DNA of 64,000 nucleotides, from contig NZ_CANMHM010000001.1 in NCBI RefSeq assembly GCF_947497695.1, positions 310,001-374,000 of the forward strand, written 5' to 3'. The notes below the pieces were generated by a model. It saw nothing but the letters and a program-made list of their open reading frames with translations. It searched no databases and had not been told where the DNA came from. Below, one piece after another: positions 1 to 8,291 of the stretch (positions within the stretch are counted from its first letter, which is position 1; each line of letters opens with the position of its first letter). The stretch is from an uncultured Polaribacter sp. GTDB lineage: Bacteria; Bacteroidota; Bacteroidia; Flavobacteriales; Flavobacteriaceae. The position numbers and the translations under genes are program-made.

Positions 1-62
1 TTAATTAATTCATCTATTAATTTTGGTTTTAAAAAAGACAATATATTTTTATCAAACTCCAT
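1..62 (-). CDS. 5' end of an unidentified gene (partial)
   Basis: An open frame starts with ATG at 62-60 on the minus strand and runs off the left edge without a stop, encoding about 20 residues beginning MEFDKNILSFLKPK. The opening resembles the N-terminus of some Crp/Fnr-type regulators (a helix around F-L-K-P-x-L-I-D-E-L), but 20 residues cannot identify a family. It lies downstream of the azurin-like gene on the same strand, separated by a hairpin. It could be a chance frame. Confidence 0.4.
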   Translation of the reverse strand, partial: MEFDKNILSFLKPKLIDELI

Positions 63-86
63 TTAATCTTTGATTAAGATTTATAC

Positions 87-130
87 AACTAAGAGAGAGA
101 AATTAAAAATATTTTCTCTCTCTCTTAGTT
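87..130 (-). terminator. Hairpin after the azurin-like gene
   Basis: The arm at 87-100 (AACTAAGAGAGAGA) pairs with 117-130 to give a 14-bp stem with an AT-rich loop. It follows the stop of the azurin-like gene. No clear T-run follows on the minus strand, so it may be a 3' stabilising hairpin instead of an intrinsic terminator. Confidence 0.45.
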
Positions 131-157
131 TCAAATATAGAATTAAATAATTTGCTT

Positions 158-688
158 TTATATAACAATAAATTTTCCTTTCATAGCAGCATAATGTCCA
201 GGAAAACTGCAAATAAATCTATACGTTCCAGCTTCTGGTGCATCAAACTCTATGGTTGTTTCCTCTCCTCCACCAATTAATTTGGTATGTGCTATAACAT
301 CTTGTGTGTTTTCTGGTATGTATTCATTAGAAACTGCTTTTGCTGCCTCTTTACCAAAAGAAGCCATACTAACTCCTTTTTTTAGCAAAACAAAGTTATG
401 ACCCATAACTTTTTTATTCATTTTACCAGTATGTTTAAAGGTAATCTTTACTTTTTTTCCTCCTTCAACTTTAAGTATTTCTTTGCTGTATTTAGATGCA
501 TCATTAGAAGTTAGAAGAATATCATTTGATGCTTCAATATCACTATACAAATCAACTTTTGGTTCTATTTGTTTAGGAGTTTCTATTTTCTTTTTACTAC
601 TTGATTCTTCTTTCTTTTTTTCATTACCTCCACAACTTAAAATAGCGAACAAAAAGATAAGTAAAACTGTTAATTTTAATAATTTCAT
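158..688 (-). CDS. Azurin-like type 1 copper lipoprotein
   Basis: This is a small blue-copper electron carrier anchored in an envelope membrane. The N-terminus is a lipoprotein signal with lipobox ending at Cys19, followed by a Lys/Glu/Ser-rich linker to about residue 45 and then one cupredoxin domain. All four type 1 copper ligands of azurin are visible: His97 in MGHNFVL and Cys160, His165 and Met169 in FICSFPGHYAAM, with the azurin C-x4-H-x3-M spacing. The likely role is shuttling electrons to a terminal oxidase, peroxidase or reductase; the partner is not in this window. It is transcribed alone, from a TATTTTTG -7 box at 731-724. Its distance from the copper locus at 14-19.6 kb gives no operon link. 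Confidence 0.9.
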   Translation of the reverse strand: MKLLKLTVLLIFLFAILSCGGNEKKKEESSSKKKIETPKQIEPKVDLYSDIEASNDILLTSNDASKYSKEILKVEGGKKVKITFKHTGKMNKKVMGHNFVLLKKGVSMASFGKEAAKAVSNEYIPENTQDVIAHTKLIGGGEETTIEFDAPEAGTYRFICSFPGHYAAMKGKFIVI

Positions 689-723
689 GTTATTTTGTTT
701 TAAATTAATTGTTAAACGTTAAA

Positions 724-731
724 CAAAAATA
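724..731 (-). promoter_or_regulatory. -7 box of the azurin-like gene
   Basis: TATTTTTG on the minus strand matches the Bacteroidota TAnnTTTG -7 consensus and lies 35 nt before the start codon. No clear -33 TTTG was seen. Confidence 0.45.
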
Positions 732-809
732 AAGACTAAATTTTAAGAAAAAGAAGCTAGAATCATAAATTTAAATTAAAATTTTAGAGTTGAAAATAAT
801 CTGTAACAA

Positions 810-837
810 AAAAACCAAGCATTTCTGCTTGGTTTTT
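810..837 (-). terminator. Rho-independent terminator of hemD
   Basis: A perfect 12-bp stem (AAAAACCAAGCA at 810-821 with 826-837) has a TTTC loop and T-rich flanks on both strands. It sits 30 nt after the hemD stop. Confidence 0.85.
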
Positions 838-867
838 ATCTGCTTTGTAAAGATTCTAAAATAAATT

Positions 868-1614
868 TTATTTCTTATTTGCTAATTTAATGTATTTATC
901 TAAAGCCATTGTCATAGAAGGTGTTTCTGGCGTTGGTGCTTCAATATCGCACTTTAAACCTGCTTCTGTAGCTGCTTTAACAGTAGAATTACCAAAAACA
1001 GCAATTCTTGTATCGTTTTGTTTAAAACTAGGAAAGTTTTTAAATAGCGAATCAATGCCTGATGGACTGAAAAACACTAATACATCATAAAATACATTTT
1101 CTAGATCAGATAAATCACTCACAACTGTTCTGTATAAGTCTAATCTTTTCCAAGTAATGCCTAATTTATCTAGTTCTTGAGGAATTAAAGGCTTTAATTT
1201 ATCTGAACTTGGCAGCAAAAATTTTTCGTTTTTATGCTTTTTAATCAGTTTTGTTAAATCTGGAAATGTTCTGGCACCTACATAGATTTTACGTTTTCTG
1301 TACACAACATATTTTTGTAAATAATAAGCTACAGCCTCAGATTGGCAAAAATATTTCATTGCATCTGGCACTTTAAAACGCATTTCTTCTGCTATTCTAA
1401 AAAAATGATCTACTGCATTTCTACTTGTTAAAATAATAGCAGTAAAATTATTTAAGTCTACTTTCTCTCCTCTAACTTCTTTTACAGGGATTCCTTCTAC
1501 ATGAATAAAAGGTCTAAAATCTATTTTAACTTTCTGTTTATCAGACAAATCAAAATAAGGAGATGTTTCTGTTTTGGGTTCTGGTTGAGATACTAAAATC
1601 GTTTTGACTTTCAT
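868..1614 (-). CDS. hemD: Uroporphyrinogen-III synthase
   Basis: This enzyme cyclises and inverts ring D of hydroxymethylbilane to uroporphyrinogen III in cytoplasmic haem biosynthesis. The 248-residue length and two-lobe pattern fit the family: an N-terminal stretch with ILTSRNAVDHFF near residues 60-71 and a C-terminal lobe with VFFSPSGIDSLF near 180-191 and a VFGNSTVKAA-like turn. HemD has few invariant residues, so the call rests on this pattern. It lies 16 nt after the DUF4271 gene on the same strand, a pairing common in Flavobacteriia, so the two probably share a transcript ending at 810-837. Confidence 0.88.
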   Translation of the reverse strand: MKVKTILVSQPEPKTETSPYFDLSDKQKVKIDFRPFIHVEGIPVKEVRGEKVDLNNFTAIILTSRNAVDHFFRIAEEMRFKVPDAMKYFCQSEAVAYYLQKYVVYRKRKIYVGARTFPDLTKLIKKHKNEKFLLPSSDKLKPLIPQELDKLGITWKRLDLYRTVVSDLSDLENVFYDVLVFFSPSGIDSLFKNFPSFKQNDTRIAVFGNSTVKAATEAGLKCDIEAPTPETPSMTMALDKYIKLANKK

Positions 1615-1630
1615 ACGCTTTCTTTTCTAG

Positions 1631-2272
1631 TTAAAACATCAATTTAAACAGTATAAATAGGGGTGCTATTTCGAACGTGCAAAGGTATAAAATAAAATAA
1701 AACAACTCGCTAAATATCAGCTTTTTATTACTTACCACCTGTATTATAAAACGAAATGAGAATAATATCATTGAAAAATAAATTAAAAAACTCGTATTTA
1801 ATTGCGAATATTCAACTAAAACGATACTTATAAGCAGTAAAATTGATACAGAATACAAATAAATAGACTTAGAAACTAAATAGAATTTTACCTGATTTGG
1901 CAACATAAATACCTTAGAAAGCATTAATTCTAGTATCCTTTTTGCAACAAAATAAGTAAAAATGACTCCAAAAACTTTAAAAAAAGTATTAAAACCTTCA
2001 TCAATAGCCTCTGAATAAAACACTTCAACTTTGTAAAAAAACAAGGATAAAACAAGCATTTCAAAAATAAAAAACAATCCTTTAAATAGACTAAAAAAAG
2101 TGTTTTGATCTTCAATTTCAGTTTCTATAAAACTGTTATTAATCAAAGAAAATGTATGCCCTTTTAACCTTTTAACATTAATTGTTTTTAATAGAAAAAC
2201 AAAGGCGAATAAGAAAACCAATAAAATGGTAATCCAATTACTATTAATTAGAGATCTTTCTAATGCTTCCAT
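1631..2272 (-). CDS. DUF4271 family integral membrane protein
   Basis: A 213-residue polytopic inner-membrane protein with about six hydrophobic helices (roughly residues 15-30, 65-80, 98-112, 135-155, 160-178 and 190-210). It matches the DUF4271 family, which in Bacteroidota regularly precedes hemD. No biochemical function is known to me. It is the first gene of the DUF4271-hemD unit and has a -7 box at 2304-2297. A haem-pathway or quality-control role can only be inferred from position. Confidence 0.75.
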   Translation of the reverse strand: MEALERSLINSNWITILLVFLFAFVFLLKTINVKRLKGHTFSLINNSFIETEIEDQNTFFSLFKGLFFIFEMLVLSLFFYKVEVFYSEAIDEGFNTFFKVFGVIFTYFVAKRILELMLSKVFMLPNQVKFYLVSKSIYLYSVSILLLISIVLVEYSQLNTSFLIYFSMILFSFRFIIQVVSNKKLIFSELFYFILYLCTFEIAPLFILFKLMF

Positions 2273-2296
2273 AGTTTTGTTTTGGTAAGATTAACA

Positions 2297-2304
2297 CAAA
2301 ATTA
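2297..2304 (-). promoter_or_regulatory. -7 box for DUF4271-hemD
   Basis: TAATTTTG on the minus strand fits TAnnTTTG and lies 24 nt before the start codon. The divergent glycosyltransferase promoter is about 15 bp away, so the two form a compact back-to-back promoter region. Confidence 0.45.
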
Positions 2305-2318
2305 GTAATTAAATAATG

Positions 2319-2326
2319 TATATTTG
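2319..2326 (+). promoter_or_regulatory. -7 box of the glycosyltransferase gene
   Basis: TATATTTG matches TAnnTTTG and lies 26 nt before the ATG at 2353. Confidence 0.5.
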
Positions 2327-2352
2327 TATACTTACTACATGAAAATTAATTT

Positions 2353-3072
2353 ATGTCAGACGCGTTAGTGATCATCCCAACTTTTAACGAAAAAGAAAAC
2401 ATAGAAGCTATCATTAGAGCAGTTTTTAATCAAAAAAAAATGTTTCATATTTTGGTTGTTGATGATAATTCACCTGATGGAACATCACAAATTGTAGAAA
2501 ATTTAATTTTAGAATTTCCAAATCAACTTTTTTTAGAAAAAAGAATCGGTAAAAGTGGTTTAGGTACTGCTTATATTGATGGTTTTAAATGGGCAATTGC
2601 AAATAAATATGATTACATCATAGAAATGGATGCTGATTTTTCTCACAACCCAAAAGACTTAATCCAACTTTACAATACTTGTAAAAAAAATAACAATGAT
2701 GTTGCAGTTGGTTCTAGGTATGTAAACAATCAAGTAAACGTTGTAAATTGGGACATGAAAAGGCTATTGCTATCCTATTTTGCTTCAAAATATGTACGTT
2801 TTATTACTAGAATTCCTGTTTTTGATACCACAGCAGGTTTTGTTTGTTGGAAAAGAGAAGTTTTAGAAACCATACAATTAAATAAAATTAAATTTATAGG
2901 TTATGCGTTTCAAATAGAAATGAAATTTAAAGCCTGGAAACATGGTTTTAATATAAAAGAAGTATCTGTAATTTTTACAGATAGAATTTCAGGAACTTCT
3001 AAAATGAGCGGAAATATTATTTCTGAAGCTTTATTTGGAGTTATTAAAATGAAATTAAAAGGTTTGCCTTAA
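2353..3072 (+). CDS. Polyprenol monophosphomannose synthase (GT2)
   Basis: A glycosyltransferase family 2 enzyme of the dolichol-phosphate mannose synthase type, transferring a sugar (probably mannose from GDP-mannose) to a polyprenyl phosphate at the inner face of the membrane. The 239 residues are a single GT-A domain: IIPTFNEKENIEAI at the N-terminus, DDNSPDGT at 37-44 for nucleotide binding, DADFSHNP at 93-100 containing the metal-binding DxD, and a late SxxSKMSG-type motif near 218-224. There are no C-terminal membrane helices, so it is the short soluble or peripheral form. It precedes dihydroorotase and a DUF4296 gene on the same strand, an order often seen in Flavobacteriaceae. Confidence 0.88.
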   Translation: MSDALVIIPTFNEKENIEAIIRAVFNQKKMFHILVVDDNSPDGTSQIVENLILEFPNQLFLEKRIGKSGLGTAYIDGFKWAIANKYDYIIEMDADFSHNPKDLIQLYNTCKKNNNDVAVGSRYVNNQVNVVNWDMKRLLLSYFASKYVRFITRIPVFDTTAGFVCWKREVLETIQLNKIKFIGYAFQIEMKFKAWKHGFNIKEVSVIFTDRISGTSKMSGNIISEALFGVIKMKLKGLP

Positions 3073-3143
3073 AGTTGATAGTTTTCAATAATGATTAAAA
3101 ACATAAAAAACGAATCCTTATTTAGATTAAAATAAAATATAAA

Positions 3144-4484
3144 ATGACAAAAGCAACTTTAATAAAAAATGCTAAAATTGTAAATGAAAACACTACTTTT
3201 TTAGGTGATGTTTTAATTGAAAACGAAATTATTAAAGAAATTTCTAAAGAAATAAAAGCAACAGAAAATGTTACTATTATTGATGCTAAAGGCAAGTATT
3301 TAATTCCTGGTTTTATAGATGATCAAGTACATTTTAGAGAACCTGGTTTAACGCACAAAGCAAATATAGCAACAGAAAGTAGAGCTGCTGTTGCAGGAGG
3401 AGTAACTACTTTTATAGAAATGCCTAACACAGTACCACAAGCTACAACACAAGATTTATTAGAAGATAAATTTAAAATTGCTGCAACTGATTCTTATGCA
3501 AACTATTCTTTTATGTTTGGTGGTACTAATGATAATTTAGAAGAATTATTAAAAACAGATCCTAAAAAAGTAGCCGGAATTAAATTATTCTTAGGTTCAT
3601 CTACAGGAAACATGTTGGTAGATAATGAAGAAGTTTTAGAGAAAATATTCTCATCAACAAAAATGATTATTTCTGTGCATTGTGAAGACGAAGCAACCAT
3701 CAGAAAAAATACACAAGAATTTATAGACAAATATGGTGAAGACGTTCCTTTAAAATACCATCCAATTATTAGAAGTGAAGAGGCATGTTATTTATCTTCT
3801 TCCAAAGCAATTGAACTAGCTAAAAAAACAGGAGCAAGATTGCATGTTTTTCATTTATCAACAGCAAAAGAAACACATCTTTTTAGAAACGATATTCCTC
3901 TAGAAGAAAAACAGATTACCTCAGAAGTTTGTGTGCACCATTTGTGTTTTTCTGATAAAGATTACGAAGAAAAAGGAACACATATTAAATGGAATCCTGC
4001 TGTAAAAACTGAAAAAGACAGATTGGGTTTATGGGAAGCTTTGTTAGATGATAGAATTGATGTTTTGGCAACAGATCATGCTCCTCATACCTTAGAAGAA
4101 AAAACAAATGTGTATACAAAAGCGCCAAGTGGTGGACCTTTGGTACAACATGCTGTGATTGCACTTTTAGAAAAAGTGAAAGAAGGAGTCATAACTATTG
4201 AAAAATTAGTAGAAAAAATGAGTCATAATCCTGCTAAAATGTTTCAAATAGAAAAACGTGGTTTTATAAAAGAAGGTTATTTTGCAGACGTAGTTTTAAT
4301 AGATACTAACAAACCTCAAACAGTTTCTAAAGACAATATTTTATACAAATGTGGTTGGTCTCCTTTTGAAGGCACAACTTTTTCATCAACAATAACACAA
4401 ACATTTGTCAACGGAAATTTAATGTATAATGAAGGTGTTTTTAATGATGAAGTTAAAGGAAAGCGTATTACTTTTAATCGTTAA
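3144..4484 (+). CDS. pyrC: Dihydroorotase (amidohydrolase superfamily)
   Basis: Catalyses reversible cyclisation of carbamoyl aspartate to dihydroorotate in pyrimidine synthesis. The 446-residue TIM-barrel amidohydrolase shows the carbamylated-lysine segment GIKLFLGSSTGN near 146-157, ISVHCED near 176, HVFHLSTAKE near 230-239 and the catalytic ATDHAPHT near 310. The first metal motif reads IDDQVHFREPG (58-68): the usual HxH is QxH, with Gln61 in place of the first histidine. The rest of the site is intact and the length is normal, so I call it dihydroorotase, though a related amidohydrolase is possible. The downstream lipoprotein gene begins 1 nt after this stop. Confidence 0.85.
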   Translation: MTKATLIKNAKIVNENTTFLGDVLIENEIIKEISKEIKATENVTIIDAKGKYLIPGFIDDQVHFREPGLTHKANIATESRAAVAGGVTTFIEMPNTVPQATTQDLLEDKFKIAATDSYANYSFMFGGTNDNLEELLKTDPKKVAGIKLFLGSSTGNMLVDNEEVLEKIFSSTKMIISVHCEDEATIRKNTQEFIDKYGEDVPLKYHPIIRSEEACYLSSSKAIELAKKTGARLHVFHLSTAKETHLFRNDIPLEEKQITSEVCVHHLCFSDKDYEEKGTHIKWNPAVKTEKDRLGLWEALLDDRIDVLATDHAPHTLEEKTNVYTKAPSGGPLVQHAVIALLEKVKEGVITIEKLVEKMSHNPAKMFQIEKRGFIKEGYFADVVLIDTNKPQTVSKDNILYKCGWSPFEGTTFSSTITQTFVNGNLMYNEGVFNDEVKGKRITFNR

Positions 4485-4485
4485 T

Positions 4486-4965
4486 ATGGGTAAAATAAGC
4501 TATCTATTAATTATTGGTTTTTTGGTTTCTTGTACAAGTAATACCATTTTTGAAAAACCAAAAAACCTGATTCCTAAAGACACCATGTCTCTGTTAATAC
4601 AAGATATGATGATTGCTTCTTCTGCAAAATATCTAAAAAATAAAGGGAATCAAAGGAATATTACTTACATGGCATTTATTTATGACATTTATAAAATTGA
4701 CAGTCTTCGTTTTAAAGAAAGTAATTTTTATTATATAAGTAAAATTGATTTGTATGAAGAAATAATTAATGACGCTAAACTTCAATTAGAAAAGAAAAAA
4801 AAATATTATAAAAAAATAAGTAATAATTTAGACTCTATTAGAAATGATTCCATTAAAAAATCTAAAGTATTGCTAGAAAGTAAAAAGTTACTGCAAGATA
4901 ATTTTGTGCTTAAAGATGAAATTGTTACAGATTCTATTTGGTATAATTTTTACAAACTCTTTTAA
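4486..4965 (+). CDS. DUF4296 domain lipoprotein
   Basis: A 159-residue lipoprotein of the DUF4296 type, function unknown. The start was placed at the ATG at 4486, one base after the dihydroorotase stop, because it begins a clean lipoprotein signal (MGKISYLLIIGFLVSC, lipobox Cys near 16); a longer in-frame start at 4429 would overlap dihydroorotase and bury the signal. The mature part carries IPKDTMSLLIQDM, typical of DUF4296, then a Lys-rich probable coiled coil. Translational coupling to dihydroorotase is likely. Its last 32 nt overlap the 3' end of the convergent epimerase gene. Confidence 0.8.
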   Translation: MGKISYLLIIGFLVSCTSNTIFEKPKNLIPKDTMSLLIQDMMIASSAKYLKNKGNQRNITYMAFIYDIYKIDSLRFKESNFYYISKIDLYEEIINDAKLQLEKKKKYYKKISNNLDSIRNDSIKKSKVLLESKKLLQDNFVLKDEIVTDSIWYNFYKLF

Positions 4966-5932
4966 TAACAGTTTCTATTTTTTCAAATTGAAAATTTAAA
5001 CGCTCTTCTATTTTTTCTGATGTATATTTAGAAACTGAATGTGCACTTTTAGCAGAATATTTACTTAATAAAGGTGTTTTTCTAGTAATTTTAGAAAGCA
5101 ACCAAGAAACTCTCCAAAAAATAGCAGTTTGCCATGGCTTAATTTTTATAGAAGGCGTTTTTTTGCCAAAAGCATTTGCCATAGAAAAGAAAATTTCTTT
5201 AAACGTTTTATTTTCTGAAACTAAAATAAAACGCTCATTTTTAACAGTAGAATTCATCAACTGAACCATCGCAGAAACCACATCTGTTACACTTACAAAA
5301 CCAGTAACTCCTTCTGTATAGTAATTAAAACCATTGTAAATTTTAGAAAATAATGTACTAGATCCTTTTTGCCAAAAACCACTTCCCAGAATAACACCTG
5401 GATTTACAATTACAACCTCTACTCCTTCTTGGCTAGCACGCCAAATTTCCATTTCTGCTCCAAATTTGGTAATCGAATAATCACTATTTTCATCTTGTGG
5501 GTTCCAATCATTTTCTTCTGTAATAATAGCTCCTTTTAAAGAGTCTCCTAAAGAAGCAATAGAACTTACAAAGCAAATTTTCTCAACTTTTACATCAATA
5601 GAAAGGTTTGCAATAATTGCAGTTCCATGAATATTTACTTTTCTCATTTCTATATAATCTTTAGGATCAAAAGAAATTAAAGCGGCACAATGATATACTT
5701 TTTGAACACCAACAAAAGCAGGAATCATTGCAGGAACATCTGTAATATCTGCTTTAAACCATTCTATTTTAGATGCTAAAGCATCATCATCAGTATAAAA
5801 AGAAAAAACTTCTTTTACTTTTTCAATGGTATCTTCAGAACGATAAATAGCACGTATATTTTCATCCATTTGTACTAAATGATACAATAAATGAGCACCA
5901 ACCAAACCTGTACCTCCTGTAACTAAAATCAT
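4934..5932 (-). CDS. NAD-dependent epimerase/dehydratase (extended SDR)
   Basis: A 332-residue extended short-chain dehydrogenase/reductase. The Rossmann motif GGTGLVGAHL is at 6-15, a serine-containing strand VSSIASLG near 123-130, and the catalytic tyrosine in DYSITKFGAE near 151-160 (YxxxK). It most resembles the dihydroflavonol-4-reductase-like/NAD(P)-sugar epimerase subgroup, which acts on diverse sugars, sterols or flavonoid-like alcohols; the substrate cannot be read from sequence. The gene is alone on the minus strand between two plus-strand genes and overlaps the DUF4296 gene tail-to-tail by 32 nt. Confidence 0.85.
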   Translation of the reverse strand: MILVTGGTGLVGAHLLYHLVQMDENIRAIYRSEDTIEKVKEVFSFYTDDDALASKIEWFKADITDVPAMIPAFVGVQKVYHCAALISFDPKDYIEMRKVNIHGTAIIANLSIDVKVEKICFVSSIASLGDSLKGAIITEENDWNPQDENSDYSITKFGAEMEIWRASQEGVEVVIVNPGVILGSGFWQKGSSTLFSKIYNGFNYYTEGVTGFVSVTDVVSAMVQLMNSTVKNERFILVSENKTFKEIFFSMANAFGKKTPSIKIKPWQTAIFWRVSWLLSKITRKTPLLSKYSAKSAHSVSKYTSEKIEERLNFQFEKIETVIKRVCKNYTK

Positions 5933-5965
5933 ACTACGAATTTAGTATATTTTGCTCGATAAAGG

Positions 5966-5973
5966 TATATTTG
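5966..5973 (+). promoter_or_regulatory. -7 box of tyrS
   Basis: TATATTTG matches TAnnTTTG. It overlaps a possible upstream in-frame TTG at 5971, which therefore cannot be the start, and supports the ATG at 5995. Confidence 0.55.
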
Positions 5974-5994
5974 CCAACTTATAAACTAATTATA

Positions 5995-7287
5995 ATGACA
6001 AATTTTGTTGAAGAACTACGCTGGCGTGGATTATTACATGATATTATGCCAGACACAGAAGACTATTTATTAAAAAATAAAACTGCTGGTTATATTGGTT
6101 TCGACCCAACTGCAGACTCTCTACATATTGGTAGCTTGGTACAGATATTTATTTTAAAACACTTTCAAAATGCAGGTCACAATCCTATTGCTTTAATAGG
6201 TGGTGCAACAGGAATGGTTGGTGATCCTTCAGGAAAATCTGCAGAACGTAATTTGTTAGATGAAGCTACTTTGGCTAAAAATATTGCTGGAGTTAGAGAA
6301 AATTTAGAACGTTTTTTAGATTTTGATGCTACAGCAGAAAACAAAGCAGAATTGGTTAACAATTACGATTGGATGAAAGATATTTCATTAATTGACTTTG
6401 TTAGAGATACAGGAAAACACATCACTGTAAATTATATGATGGCTAAAGATTCTGTGAAGAAACGTTTAAGTTCTGAATCTTCTGTAGGAATGAGTTTTAC
6501 AGAATTTACCTATCAATTATTTCAAGGATACGATTTTTATCATTTATACAAAGAAAAAAATTGCAAACTACAAATGGGTGGTTCTGATCAATGGGGAAAT
6601 ATTACCACAGGTACAGAATTAATCCGTAGAAAAGCACAAGGTAAAGCCTATGCAATTACAGTTCCTTTAGTTACAAAAGCCGATGGAACAAAGTTTGGTA
6701 AAACAGAAGGTGGCAACGTTTGGTTAAATGCAGACAGAACATCTCCTTATAAATTTTACCAATATTGGTTAAATTCTTCAGATGAAGATGCTGAAAACTT
6801 CGTTAAAAAATTTACATTTTTAGACAAAAAAACTATCGAAAATTTAATTACAGAACATACAGAAAACCCACATTTACGTTTGTTACAAAAAAAATTAGGT
6901 GAAGAAGTTACCATTTTAACGCACGGAAAAGAAGCGTATGAAAATGCGTTAAAAGCCTCTAACATTTTATTTGGAAAATCTACAGCTTCTGACTTAAAAG
7001 GCTTAGATGAGCAAACTTTTTTAGATGTTTTTGACGGAGTGCCACAAGCAACTGTATCTACATCTGATATTGAAGAAGGTTTAGATATGATTGGTGCATT
7101 AGCAGCAAAAACAAACTTTTTAAACTCTAATGGTGATGCAAGAAGAGCGTTAAAAGAAAACGCAATTTCTGTAAATAAAGAAAAAGTAAAAGACGATTTT
7201 ATAATTTCTAAAAACGATTTAATTGCAGGTAAATATGTGTTGTTACAACGTGGTAAAAAAACGTATTATTTATTAGTTGTAGAATAA
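5995..7287 (+). CDS. tyrS: Tyrosine-tRNA ligase
   Basis: Class I aminoacyl-tRNA synthetase charging tRNA-Tyr. The 430-residue protein shows GYIGFDPTADSLHIGSL near 31-47 with the HIGH-type motif HIGS, the tyrosine-binding segment QMGGSDQWGN near 195-204, the KFGKTEGG (KMSKS-type) loop near 228-235 and a C-terminal S4 RNA-binding domain (about 365-430) ending in the typical KKTYYLLVV strand. The ATG at 5995 was chosen over an in-frame start at 5971 because MTNFVEELRWRG is the usual N-terminus and the -7 box sits at 5966-5973. Transcription ends at the shared hairpin at 7319-7354. Confidence 0.97.
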   Translation: MTNFVEELRWRGLLHDIMPDTEDYLLKNKTAGYIGFDPTADSLHIGSLVQIFILKHFQNAGHNPIALIGGATGMVGDPSGKSAERNLLDEATLAKNIAGVRENLERFLDFDATAENKAELVNNYDWMKDISLIDFVRDTGKHITVNYMMAKDSVKKRLSSESSVGMSFTEFTYQLFQGYDFYHLYKEKNCKLQMGGSDQWGNITTGTELIRRKAQGKAYAITVPLVTKADGTKFGKTEGGNVWLNADRTSPYKFYQYWLNSSDEDAENFVKKFTFLDKKTIENLITEHTENPHLRLLQKKLGEEVTILTHGKEAYENALKASNILFGKSTASDLKGLDEQTFLDVFDGVPQATVSTSDIEEGLDMIGALAAKTNFLNSNGDARRALKENAISVNKEKVKDDFIISKNDLIAGKYVLLQRGKKTYYLLVVE

Positions 7288-7318
7288 CTATCTAAAAATA
7301 GAATACTTTTTATAAAAC

Positions 7319-7354
7319 AAAAAAGCACTGAATTTTAAAACTCAGTGCTTTTTT
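7319..7354. terminator. Bidirectional terminator between tyrS and a convergent hydrolase
   Basis: A 13-bp stem (AAAAAAGCACTGA at 7319-7331 with 7342-7354) has an A-run and a T-run on opposite sides, so it can terminate both tyrS and the convergent gene that stops at 7372. Confidence 0.88.
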
Positions 7355-7371
7355 ATTGTTTAAAAATCTAT

Positions 7372-8157
7372 TTAACATTGCTTCAAAAAATTCTTTAAAA
7401 TAGCAATTAATTCCACTTTATTTTCAATGTGACTCATGTGTCCATCAGGTAAAACTACAATTTCAGAATTGGTTTTTTTGGCTTCTTCTAATGATTTTTT
7501 AACGTCTAAAACAGGGTCTTTTTTTCCAATAATAATCAACTTTTTAAAGTTGTTATCTTTTAAAACGTGATTTGTATTTGCACGTAATTTCATACCTTCA
7601 TTTGCTGCAATATAACCTTGTACAGAAGTTTGTAAAGCCTGCTTTTTTACAACATCAATTTCCTTTTTAAAGGTTGCTGAATTTTCTGGATTAAATAAAT
7701 TTGAAATCGACATATTTACCATATTTTCAAAATTATTTTGTGCCATTTTATTGGCTCTATTTCGTATTTTTTTTCGTTCTTCAGAATCTTGTTCAGAAGT
7801 TGAGTTTAATAAGCATAAACCCTTTATTTTAGTAGGATTCATTTTGGCATTTGTCAATGAAATATAACCTCCTAAAGAATGGCCAACCAAAATATATTTT
7901 CTAATTTTTAAATACTTTAAAACAGCATCTAAAACCTCTGCAAATAAAGCCATAGAATGTACATAACCCAAACAATCTGTTTTTCCATGACCTAATAAAT
8001 CTATTGTAATGACTCTGTTTTTTTTAGCAAGTTCTGGTACAAAAAAATTCCACATTGTAGAATTCTCTAAAAACCCATGAATTAAAACAACAGCAGTTCC
8101 TTTTCCTTGGTCTGAAAAAGCAATGTTTGCATTCTTAAAAGAAATTGATTTTTGCAT
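7372..8157 (-). CDS. Alpha/beta fold hydrolase
   Basis: A 261-residue cytosolic serine hydrolase of the alpha/beta fold. Visible are the oxyanion segment VLIHGFLENSTMW near 26, the nucleophile elbow GHSLGG near 91-96, an acid in the IGKKDPVLD segment, and the catalytic histidine near the C-terminus in GHMSHIE. The substrate is unknown; esterase-like acyltransferase/BioH-type enzymes are nearest in general form. The start was set at 8157 and not at an upstream in-frame codon (8211) because a TATTTTTG -7 box lies at 8169-8162, exactly 4 nt before this ATG, implying a leaderless mRNA. Confidence 0.85.
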   Translation of the reverse strand: MQKSISFKNANIAFSDQGKGTAVVLIHGFLENSTMWNFFVPELAKKNRVITIDLLGHGKTDCLGYVHSMALFAEVLDAVLKYLKIRKYILVGHSLGGYISLTNAKMNPTKIKGLCLLNSTSEQDSEERKKIRNRANKMAQNNFENMVNMSISNLFNPENSATFKKEIDVVKKQALQTSVQGYIAANEGMKLRANTNHVLKDNNFKKLIIIGKKDPVLDVKKSLEEAKKTNSEIVVLPDGHMSHIENKVELIAILKNFLKQC

Positions 8158-8161
8158 TACA

Positions 8162-8169
8162 CAAAAATA
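8162..8169 (-). promoter_or_regulatory. -7 box 4 nt before the hydrolase ATG
   Basis: TATTTTTG (minus strand), then TGTA, then ATG at 8157. The spacing puts transcription start at or next to the A of the ATG. Confidence 0.5.
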
Positions 8170-8263
8170 GAAATAAAATACTGGGTAAATAATTAATAGT
8201 ACAAATAACAAAAAGGTTTTATTACCCCATTTTTGTAACTAAGAAAAAGTTTTGTAGAAGTTA

Positions 8264-8291
8264 AAAAGCGTAAGTTTTAACTTACGCTTTT
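8264..8291. terminator. Orphan terminator-like hairpin
   Basis: AAAAGCGTAAG at 8264-8274 pairs with 8281-8291 (11 bp, loop TTTTAA). A T-run follows on the minus strand (CGCTTTTTAAC). It lies between divergent genes, so no annotated gene ends into it. Confidence 0.55.

Noticed and set aside
483..722. Plus-strand ORF over the azurin-like gene
   Set aside because: Antisense to a strongly supported gene with complete copper ligands.
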